Shown here piece after piece: positions 36,101 through 42,796 of a stretch of DNA of 64,000 nt. The notes beneath the pieces were generated by a model that saw only the letters and a list, made by a program, of their open reading frames with translations, was not told the origin of the DNA and made no database searches. The stretch is from Candidatus Gastranaerophilales bacterium (GTDB lineage: Bacteria; Cyanobacteriota; Vampirovibrionia; Gastranaerophilales; Gastranaerophilaceae): assembly GCA_944326615.1 (NCBI GenBank), contig CALVEO010000002.1:1-64000 (forward strand), read 5' to 3'. Numbering within the stretch: the stretch's first letter is position 1; each line of letters begins with the position of its first letter. Made by a program: the position numbers and the translations under genes.

Positions 36101-36530
36101 TAATCCTAATAGGGTTAGCCATTTCCCTTATAATATAACTTTACTTCAATTATTAAATTTAATAGATTATTTTATAAAAAAGAATAAATTAACAAATAAA
36201 AATGTTATATATAACTTAATTAAAGATTTGAATGCTTATAAACAAAACTATTTTGAACAAATTCGGGATTACAATTTTAAAGAAAATTATAATGATAATC
36301 TTATGATTATAAAAATCAATTCTCATTATAATGATATTGATTTTAGTGAGATAAATATAGAAATATTACGATATATCAAACAGACATCTTTAGAAAGTAT
36401 AAAAACATATTTCCAAAATAATCCAAATGAACGAAATAAATTTATAGAAAAATCTATTGAACAACTTAAAAATATAACTGACAAGAAAAAATATAAAGAA
36501 ATAATGGATATAATAAAAAAACTAATCTAA
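33192..36530 (+). CDS. SIR2-domain protein, candidate NAD-depleting phage-defence factor
   Basis: 1112 aa. The first 280 residues form a SIR2_2-type domain: nucleotide-binding FVGAGVSQNSNLPSWNDL (27-44), TTNYDNLL with Asn135, KMHGEL with His174, and FVGFSAEDANVRKLF (212-226). Asn and His at these places match the catalytic pair known from defence NADases such as ThsA and DSR2. The remaining 830 residues are AT-coded, Asn/Lys/Ile-rich and helical, a likely sensor part, comparable in size to DSR1/DSR2. AAGGAAG precedes the ATG. No partner nuclease or HerA gene is adjacent. Trigger and exact family are inference. Confidence 0.8.
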   Translation: MNLRNFTLTSIKKIQEARQKGKLIIFVGAGVSQNSNLPSWNDLVNQLALDLGIEKKLIPEELEKTLTEEQIEILKKQKIHYNTDECLKIPQYYFNEFGEEEYNNKLHNIFSCNLEPNPIDYLIVDLDPKHIITTNYDNLLEKTAENIAKTPYSKVSCDKELAIASNNNLIIKMHGELDKIVLKERDYDTYSNNFKLIETFVKGLIATNTILFVGFSAEDANVRKLFQWIHDILGNSCQPAYLLNTDEYKNSNKSKEEKRVKFEYLKDMGIFSLYYDEIQDDIKQFVSDDILIDYNKKYKLKALEKGHGERLFKLLYFIKKKNVSNDTSEYIENCYRKLKYLECLNYIPNNILAKVFGCNPNVFMRHGLYGIKPYLIKNLNELKLKIALIDENLPNDISLELLYNNSYLEDDIKKQIYDIYNKCHSTKKDTRIENELQNVINRLKILYRISKDEKSKIEYIWSKISSTNPIPTKNKDFKNIMLYNSDGINNELKNIDIDYSDNTVNIFKKAYLFIKLGKYKEAYYEYEKISYEANKNNNFILYVIASFNQFYLGKLLHNKYYFNSDDKDIENIKDQYLKINIEDLIERFIPSEIKDIIKYITSFEIFKEVYSNVTDINDKTSTTYQHVKNGGSSSNSYIHDLYKYLNELFAYSNYNFYVFEHYEEYKKVFRKGFDSIFVSYLTNIEVEANKDKLLWRTNSVESFDYFDFYLLIETCKDQDVEKFLKDIPSILKLCEPDIDKTKLISAYKNTISGFINYQIDNNFYGKFHLFFKLFSKIDFSKEEIFEIIDNLIKLINFVNNNELENKFNFNNTKNKTVYSFLVDTYNKNYPQKNFLNSEQLEKLLYLTIEESINIYANFAKSFNYDCMLRYICGILKESNSSYKLKNQKKFLSLVNKINNDPYWKLFVITYIYPFIIEQDDLYDIAYNLLENCSAGQYVDILFQSIFSKLVKVNKELVQKVLLLLKKELIFNPNRVSHFPYNITLLQLLNLIDYFIKKNKLTNKNVIYNLIKDLNAYKQNYFEQIRDYNFKENYNDNLMIIKINSHYNDIDFSEINIEILRYIKQTSLESIKTYFQNNPNERNKFIEKSIEQLKNITDKKKYKEIMDIIKKLI

Positions 36531-36568
36531 AATCATTATGAATGACCTAAACCTTTCTAAACATTAGT

Positions 36569-36605
36569 CTTTTCTTAAATATATTTTTGTTATAATTAAG
36601 AAAAG
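36569..36605 (+). promoter_or_regulatory. Inverted repeat around a -10 box
   Basis: Perfect 10-bp arms CTTTTCTTAA (36569-36578) and TTAAGAAAAG (36596-36605) enclose TATAAT (36591-36596), just upstream of the 104-aa gene. It could be an operator or a hairpin terminator for the SIR2 gene. Confidence 0.5.
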
Positions 36606-36615
36606 GGATATATGT

Positions 36616-36930
36616 ATGAAAGAAAAATTTGTTAATTTAATATCTATCATAAAAAAGAATAAAAAAGAGTTTTTAGAATTATTTATATTTGATTTTTTAT
36701 CTATTATAATAGCTACGATTTTTTATATAATTACAATTAACTTTATTTATTTTTTGATAAATAAATTACAAATAAATTTAAATCTTTCTTTTAATTTAAA
36801 ACCTATATTATTTTGGTTTGCTATAACTTGGTGTTTTTGTGCGACTTTAGTAACAATCATACTTCATTTTATAACATTATATACAATAAATAAAAATGGT
36901 AGGAGTATGCTAATAAAAGACGATGAATAA
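36616..36930 (+). CDS. Small two-helix membrane protein
   Basis: 104 aa with two strong hydrophobic helices (about 20-48 and 64-92) and charged ends, family unknown. AAAGGGA lies upstream. It overlaps the start of the 846-aa membrane protein by 8 nt, so the two are probably made together and may form a complex. Confidence 0.65.
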   Translation: MKEKFVNLISIIKKNKKEFLELFIFDFLSIIIATIFYIITINFIYFLINKLQINLNLSFNLKPILFWFAITWCFCATLVTIILHFITLYTINKNGRSMLIKDDE

Positions 36931-39463
36931 TCTTGAAATAAATATAAATTCTTTGTGTTGTAAAATTCTTATCAACTTAGTTTATTTGTTCTTAGGAACT
37001 ATTATAACTATTAGTATAGTCGGGATAATGTATTATTTGCATTTATTTAATTGCTTTACAATTTATACCATTCTTATCACAATTCCTATTGTTATATTAA
37101 TTGAAATATATAGGCAAAATACATCTTTTAATAGTTTAATTATCAACAATATTTATAAATTTTTGTATAACTTAAATAAAGAACCGTTCAGAATAACAAA
37201 ATTTATTGACAAAATACTTGATGTTGGCATGTCATTTTTATTTATATATTATATTTATGCATATTGGAATATTCCAACAGCTTTAAATAATAATAAACAT
37301 CCCGTATTTGAAACTATCGGAATTGTTATTACAGTATCATCTATTGTTTTAACTATTTTATTTGCTACACTACAACACTTTGAAAACAAATATTCTGATT
37401 TTAAGTCTATATTTCAGCAATGGAAAAATACAAATATTTTCTTATTCATAATATTAGCTGTTTATACAACATCATCATTTATTTTTTACTATAAAGGCTC
37501 AAATAATTTTATTGATTTATTAGTCCTAATAGCATCAATTTATCTTGTTTTAAAATTAATAACAATTGCAATTAATATATCTTTCATGATGAATTTTGAC
37601 GTTCTTCTTAAACTATATGAAATTTATACTATTAATTTTATTAAAAGTTGGAAGATTTCTTCCGATAAAACTCTTATAAGTGATATAAGCAAAAAAGGGA
37701 TAAAATATTTTATTAAATATAAACTCTGGGGTATTAATAGAAAAAAATACTATACAATTTCAGAAACAACAATAGAAGATTTAAAAAAGCAAGTAGAACC
37801 AATTTTTAGACAAGCTGAAAATTTCTTAAGAGCAAATAATTTAAATAATTTTTTAACTTGTAAAAATGCTCTTATTAATATTGCAAGAACCTATAATAAA
37901 TTATATAAAAATAATTTGGAAACAAAATTTTGCCAGTTTCTTGCATATAAAATTAAAGATTTATTTATTTTATCTGTAACGCTAAAATACCAATCATTTC
38001 CAGAACATATTGTTGATTTAAATGAGAAAATCGGTATTTGTGCGATAAATGAAAAAACTGATGAAAATAGCTTTCATACAATACAAAGTATTGGATTTTT
38101 AGCTTTTCAAAAAAATGCACAAGAATTTGTTATAATTTCAATAAATTTAGAAAACACTTCTGCTCCTTGTGATGCGATTATTTCTTTACGAAAGTTTATT
38201 CATAAACTTATATTTAATCATTCGATAAATGAAGCAACCGGAGTAGTAGAGGATTTAAGTGCATTAGCTGAAATTATTTGGAGATTGAACAATACAAAAA
38301 AAGTAACAAACAATGCTTGGTGTATCAATCTTATAAGCCTTATAATTACCGATTTAATTAATATTTTTTATAATATTGCTATGTACAATTTGACAGAAAA
38401 AATGTCTATAGATACAGATTATATTGAAAACAAAGTTAAAGAAGCTTTTGTAAAAACTTTTGAATTACTAATAACATATAATACATATCCAAGTGATTTT
38501 TCTAGTTTTTTTAATAATATTGGTAGAGATTTGAATTTGAAATCTGTTACAGATATATTAAACAATTCTCCATATATAAAGACCCCTTATAAAAATGCTA
38601 TAATTAACGGTTCTTCATTATTTACGCATTATGTAAATGCCTTAGATCAAGTTTATAATGCTATATTAGTTTATGATTTTGACAATAATGTGTATTTCGA
38701 ACGAAGTTTTAATTGCATAGCTAATTTTCTTGATTTGTTTGAAAGTTCAGCAAAAACACTATTTGATAGTAATAATACTATTAGTATAAATAGAATTTCA
38801 GAAGCTTTAAATAATATCCAAAAATGCATATTTTTATTTATTAGAAGAATAAATGCTACTAATTATCAAAAAGAATTACTATTAGATGCATCTAGTATAT
38901 TATTAGAAAAACTCTACTCTATTTTCTTAAATATTTTAGAAAAATATACTAACTCAGAAACATTTCCTAGTTTATATATAGAAGATTTTGTACATTTTGT
39001 AAATTTAGCTGTACAAGCTTATAATAATGCAGATATGAGAAATAAGGAAATAATTAAAAATTTAATTCAAAATATAATTATTTATTTTGAAAAGTTAAAG
39101 AATAAAAAGATTTTATATCAAGGAATTAATTTGATAAACCTACTTTTATCTAAAAATGATAAACACTCTGAAATATTTACTCTACTATGCAATTTAATAA
39201 TTCAATATAAACCACAAGATAAACCTCAACAAAGTTTTTATTTTGATCAGTTAGAAGAAAATGATCTTCCACATTTTGCAAGACATTGGATTGATCATAA
39301 TGATATTTACGAATACTCTAATATTTTATCAGAGTTTCAAAAAAAAATTAATCTAAAATCCCGCTCAAAACTTTATAAGCCAGTTTTATTTCCTCATCTG
39401 TTGCTTTGTTTAGCATTGTTTGGATGTCTTGCAGGAGTTCTTTTGTATCTTTCTGATGATTAA
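36923..39463 (+). CDS. Large membrane protein with helical cytoplasmic domain
   Basis: 846 aa. About six hydrophobic helices occupy the first 225 residues, followed by some 600 residues of AT-coded helical protein without a motif I recognise. The annotated C-terminus is suspect. After a run of nine A at 39339-39347 the frame reads antisense through the convergent XRE gene and gives an artificial hydrophobic tail. With one A fewer the protein would end at the TAA 39354-39356 with FQKKLI. Either this is an assembly/sequencing error, slippage, or the gene truly overlaps. Function unknown; it may act with the 104-aa protein and the SIR2 protein. Confidence 0.65.
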   Translation: MNNLEININSLCCKILINLVYLFLGTIITISIVGIMYYLHLFNCFTIYTILITIPIVILIEIYRQNTSFNSLIINNIYKFLYNLNKEPFRITKFIDKILDVGMSFLFIYYIYAYWNIPTALNNNKHPVFETIGIVITVSSIVLTILFATLQHFENKYSDFKSIFQQWKNTNIFLFIILAVYTTSSFIFYYKGSNNFIDLLVLIASIYLVLKLITIAINISFMMNFDVLLKLYEIYTINFIKSWKISSDKTLISDISKKGIKYFIKYKLWGINRKKYYTISETTIEDLKKQVEPIFRQAENFLRANNLNNFLTCKNALINIARTYNKLYKNNLETKFCQFLAYKIKDLFILSVTLKYQSFPEHIVDLNEKIGICAINEKTDENSFHTIQSIGFLAFQKNAQEFVIISINLENTSAPCDAIISLRKFIHKLIFNHSINEATGVVEDLSALAEIIWRLNNTKKVTNNAWCINLISLIITDLINIFYNIAMYNLTEKMSIDTDYIENKVKEAFVKTFELLITYNTYPSDFSSFFNNIGRDLNLKSVTDILNNSPYIKTPYKNAIINGSSLFTHYVNALDQVYNAILVYDFDNNVYFERSFNCIANFLDLFESSAKTLFDSNNTISINRISEALNNIQKCIFLFIRRINATNYQKELLLDASSILLEKLYSIFLNILEKYTNSETFPSLYIEDFVHFVNLAVQAYNNADMRNKEIIKNLIQNIIIYFEKLKNKKILYQGINLINLLLSKNDKHSEIFTLLCNLIIQYKPQDKPQQSFYFDQLEENDLPHFARHWIDHNDIYEYSNILSEFQKKINLKSRSKLYKPVLFPHLLLCLALFGCLAGVLLYLSDD

Positions 39464-39668
39464 ACATATATAGTTTATAAGGTTCAACTTTTAAGGCTTT
39501 TGCAATTCTTTCAAGGTTTTCATCTGTAGGATGGAAATGACCGCTTTCAATTTTACTTATGCTAGATGCTCCTATATCAGTTAATTCTGACAACTCTTCT
39601 TGAGTTAATTTCTTTGCAATTCTTATTTCTCTAATTCTTTTTCCTAAAAGCTTTTTTAATTCAGACAT
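39348..39668 (-). CDS. XRE-family transcriptional regulator
   Basis: 106-aa DNA-binding protein with a helix-turn-helix (LTQEELSELTDIGASSISKI) and a short C-terminal helical tail. GAGGTG precedes the ATG. Convergent with and overlapping the last 116 nt of the 846-aa gene; divergent from the 244-aa gene across a 159-bp spacer holding a 16-bp perfect palindrome, a probable operator. Confidence 0.85.
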   Translation of the reverse strand: MSELKKLLGKRIREIRIAKKLTQEELSELTDIGASSISKIESGHFHPTDENLERIAKALKVEPYKLYMFNHQKDTKELLQDIQTMLNKATDEEIKLAYKVLSGILD

Positions 39669-39798
39669 TTTTCACCTCACAATATATTCTTTATGAAATA
39701 TTTGTAAAAATGAATTAATCTTAGCCACAAAATAAGTTGAATTTCTTTTATCTTTATGCAAGTATATATGCATATTACAAAATAAAATTAGTCAAAAA

Positions 39799-39814
39799 TT
39801 GCATTTAAATGCAA
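39799..39814. promoter_or_regulatory. Perfect 16-bp palindrome, likely operator
   Basis: TTGCATTTAAATGCAA, with a related imperfect site (ATGCAAGTATATATGCAT) near 39757-39774. It lies between the XRE regulator and the 244-aa gene. Confidence 0.6.
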
Positions 39815-39827
39815 GAAAGGTAAAAAT

Positions 39828-40562
39828 ATGAAAAACTTAAAAATTATATTTACACAAATTAAAGATTTTATAGTTAGTAAGTGGAAAATTATAACTTATA
39901 TTATTTGTTCATTTATTATTTTATCATTTGTTGTTTTAGCATTTAAGCTACTAACAAATCCTATGAATATCAAAGTAACACGAAAAAATTATGACAATGT
40001 AATTGAAAGAATAAGAAAAAACAGTTCAAAAGATGATTATCAGAAAGTTCAAGCTGTAATTGCAATGGCAGAATTAGTATCACTTGGTGATAATGAAGAT
40101 AAAATAGATTACCTCGAAGGAAAAAGTTTTAATCAGATGATTAAAAAAATACAAAAAAATTTAGAAGAAGAAAACAAGGAAGCCGAACAACAAAAAATTA
40201 TTAGTGCAGAAAAACAAAAAATAAGGGATGAATATTTAAAATTTGATAATTATACATGGGAAGTTAAAACTTCCAATTATCAAAGTAATTTAATTATAAC
40301 TGCTGAAATAGAAAATCTTAAAGATATAGATATAGAAGCTTTTGAGGGAATTATCAGTATAAGCGATAAATTGGATAATAATCTTGGAGATTTTAAAATT
40401 AAAAATACAAAAATTATTCCTAAAAAAGCTAAAGCGGATATAGATATGACATTTTATGAAGATGAATATTATTCTGAAATAAAGGATATAAGCAGACAAA
40501 GCGGAGATTTGTATTTCTCCTTTACTCCTACAAAATTAATAGTTGATGGAAATGAAATATAG
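39828..40562 (+). CDS. Unknown single-pass membrane protein
   Basis: 244 aa with one N-terminal membrane helix (about 20-42), a Lys/Glu-rich helical stretch (about 60-135) and a beta-rich C-terminal domain (about 140-240), similar in layout to lipoprotein or FxLYD-like extracytoplasmic domains. The FxLYD comparison is only an impression. AAGAAAGG precedes the ATG. Followed after 15 nt by a PH-like domain gene. Confidence 0.6.
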   Translation: MKNLKIIFTQIKDFIVSKWKIITYIICSFIILSFVVLAFKLLTNPMNIKVTRKNYDNVIERIRKNSSKDDYQKVQAVIAMAELVSLGDNEDKIDYLEGKSFNQMIKKIQKNLEEENKEAEQQKIISAEKQKIRDEYLKFDNYTWEVKTSNYQSNLIITAEIENLKDIDIEAFEGIISISDKLDNNLGDFKIKNTKIIPKKAKADIDMTFYEDEYYSEIKDISRQSGDLYFSFTPTKLIVDGNEI

Positions 40563-40577
40563 AAAGGAATAAATAAT

Positions 40578-40913
40578 ATGGTTAAAGAAATGATTATAAC
40601 TGCAAATGGTATAAATGGGCAAATGTTATTATATTCAAATAGAATTGAAATAAAACGCAAAGGGGCTCTTAGTTTTATCACTCATGGGATGGATGGTACA
40701 AAAATAATATTTCTTAAATCCATAGCAGGTTTGCAATATAAAGAAAGTGGTAAAGTTACAAGTGGTTATTTACAGATAATATTTCAAGGTAGCCAAGAAA
40801 GTAAGAATGGGTTGTTTGATGCTACAAAAGATGAAAATACTGTAATGTTTGCAAAGCCAGATGAGGAAGAAAAATTTGCACAAATTAAAGATTATATAAT
40901 TTCTAAAATTTAG
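40578..40913 (+). CDS. Bacterial PH-like domain protein (DUF4429-like)
   Basis: 111 aa. The pattern GINGQMLLYSNRIEIKRKG, then KIIFLKSIAGLQYKESGK and GYLQIIFQG is that of a small bacterial PH-type fold (DUF4429/YokE-like). Usually a single-domain accessory protein of unclear role. Probably co-transcribed with the upstream 244-aa membrane protein. Confidence 0.6.
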   Translation: MVKEMIITANGINGQMLLYSNRIEIKRKGALSFITHGMDGTKIIFLKSIAGLQYKESGKVTSGYLQIIFQGSQESKNGLFDATKDENTVMFAKPDEEEKFAQIKDYIISKI

Positions 40914-40969
40914 TATAAAAAGCAGAAATTTATAAAAAATTATATAATAGTCATAAGGAGAAAATACTT

Positions 40970-41503
40970 ATGGCTACAATAAAGCAAATCAAAGCAAATA
41001 GGAAGAATGCTATTAAAGGTGGTGTTAAAACAGAAGTTGGAAAAGCTATATCAAGTCAAAATGCAACAAAATATGGATTTTTTAGCAAGATAACAACGGA
41101 ATTTGATAAATTAAATAATGAAGATTTTTGCAAATCTATTTATAACTGTTTCATGCCGGCAAATGAGTATGAAAATCAAATGGTGGAAATCCTTTTATCT
41201 AATTTATTGACTTTTAGAAGAATATGTTTAGTTGAAAAAGAATATCTGGAAACCAAAATACATCCAGATATAGAAATGGATTTTTCTACATGCTTGAAAA
41301 AAGGATATGAACCAGAAATAAAGCTTGATCTTATTGATGAACTAAATAAATTCCAGAAATATAAAACAAGTATTCAAAATAATCTTATTAAAATAGAACA
41401 TGAATTAGAAAGACTTATGGCTAATAGAAATTCTGAATATAAATATATTCCAAATAGTATAGATATAAATGTTTCAAACTCTAATGGGTTCGTTTTGGAA
41501 TAA
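40970..41503 (+). CDS. Unknown protein with NAxKGGVKTxxGKA-type N-terminus
   Basis: 177 aa. The N-terminus (KANRKNAIKGGVKTEVGKA, then SQNATKYGFF) matches a widespread uncharacterised bacterial family whose members start with an N-R-x-N-A-x-x-x-G-x-x-T-x-x-G-K pattern and are often linked to transposons or plasmids. The rest is helical. AAGGAG precedes the ATG. Function unknown. Confidence 0.65.
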   Translation: MATIKQIKANRKNAIKGGVKTEVGKAISSQNATKYGFFSKITTEFDKLNNEDFCKSIYNCFMPANEYENQMVEILLSNLLTFRRICLVEKEYLETKIHPDIEMDFSTCLKKGYEPEIKLDLIDELNKFQKYKTSIQNNLIKIEHELERLMANRNSEYKYIPNSIDINVSNSNGFVLE

Positions 41504-41520
41504 AGGATTAATATTTCTTA

Positions 41521-41568
41521 AATTATACTTGCATGTATAATTAGAATACATTATGATAAATTATACAT
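41521..41568. promoter_or_regulatory. Triple half-site operator
   Basis: AATTATAC (41521), GTATAATT (41535) and AATTATAC (41559): a perfect inverted repeat with a 6-nt spacer plus a third half-site, ending 12 nt before the ATG of the MerR-like gene. Probable autoregulatory site. Confidence 0.6.
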
Positions 41569-41580
41569 TGGGGTATAAAA

Positions 41581-42528
41581 ATGAATAATATTGATTTAGA
41601 AAATTTTAATCCAAAATTTATAAATATAAAAGATTATAAAACTGCTGATGAATATAAAAACGCATTTTTTGTAGAAAATATTGTTAATACGTCAGAATAC
41701 TACGAGTTAGCAATTTTAAATGCTTATTTTATTCATCCATTTTTATCAATAAAAACAATATTTGAAGCGTCAAAACAATTATCAAACAATAATAAATCTG
41801 AAATCACTTATCGCAAAGTTAATGATTGGAATACAAAAGGTTTATTTGAAGATAAAAGAGCTAGCAACATTCAATGGCGGAAATATTCGATTAGAACAGG
41901 TGTTCAATTACTTCTTATAAATGATTTAAAAAAGTTTGGTTATTCAAACGAACAAATTAAACTAATTGTAAAACAAGTAATTGATAACAGTGCTGATGTT
42001 CTTGTAAAAAATCAGACATTCAATTACAGATATTTTGATTTTTATGCATCTACTTTTTATAAAAGAGGTATAAATTTCTTTATAATGATAGATGATAATT
42101 GCAATGCATTCTATTTAACCGAAAAAGATTTAGCTTTAAATATTGCAAATGGATTAAAACAATTTAAACCATTTTTAGTCTTACCTTTTTCAAAATATTT
42201 AAGTGTTTTTGCGGAATATATTTTCCATTCAGATAACGAAAAAGCCATTACAGATGAATTATCATTGAAAGAAGATTTGCCAAATTCTAAAGAACAAAAA
42301 ATTATTAAAACTATAAGAGATAATGAAATAAAACATATAAAAATAGAAAAGAAATCTAACAGCAAATCATTATTACTCAGAACAACTCAAATAAAAAATA
42401 ATACAGATATTACCAATGAAGAATTGGAAAATCTTGTAAAACAAGATAAATATATTAAAACAACTATTGGGAAAGGTACTGGGCAATACTACAATATTTC
42501 AATAGAAAAAACCGAAAAGCTAGATTAG
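41581..42528 (+). CDS. MerR-like regulator of the integrative element
   Basis: 315 aa. Residues about 80-135 (TYRKVNDWNTKGLFEDKR, WRKYSIRTGVQLL, LKKFGYSNEQIKLIVK) follow the MerR winged-helix pattern of helix-turn-helix, wing and the second helical pair. The remainder is not recognised. The triple half-site just upstream fits autoregulation. It lies ahead of the recombinase and may control excision. Confidence 0.6.
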   Translation: MNNIDLENFNPKFINIKDYKTADEYKNAFFVENIVNTSEYYELAILNAYFIHPFLSIKTIFEASKQLSNNNKSEITYRKVNDWNTKGLFEDKRASNIQWRKYSIRTGVQLLLINDLKKFGYSNEQIKLIVKQVIDNSADVLVKNQTFNYRYFDFYASTFYKRGINFFIMIDDNCNAFYLTEKDLALNIANGLKQFKPFLVLPFSKYLSVFAEYIFHSDNEKAITDELSLKEDLPNSKEQKIIKTIRDNEIKHIKIEKKSNSKSLLLRTTQIKNNTDITNEELENLVKQDKYIKTTIGKGTGQYYNISIEKTEKLD

Positions 42529-42631
42529 TGACAATGAATAAATTGAGCTAATTTAACTATTTTAGTAAATTATATCTTTGAAGTGACAATGTAATACTTG
42601 AGCTTCAATACAAGCAGTAGGGAATAAGCAA

Positions 42632-42796
42632 ATGCTTAGTATTGAAGAATGCCGTAAAATTTTAGGGTTAAGCGAAGATGAATTGTCAAAAAAAGAATTA
42701 GAAGAAATTAGGGATACACTATATCAATTAAGTACAGTATTGATAAATAATCAAAAAGAGGTAACTCAAAATGCCAAAAGCAGTAATTTATTGTAG
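42632..42796 (+). CDS. 54-aa peptide upstream of the recombinase
   Basis: Starts MLSIEECRKILGLSEDELSK and ends at 42796, overlapping the recombinase start by 26 nt in another frame. Charged and helical, clearly codon-biased. Small ORFs of this kind are common just upstream of recombinase genes; one possibility is a cofactor or directionality factor, otherwise only translational coupling. The ribosome-binding site is weak (GTAGGGAATAAG). Confidence 0.6.
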   Translation: MLSIEECRKILGLSEDELSKKELEEIRDTLYQLSTVLINNQKEVTQNAKSSNLL

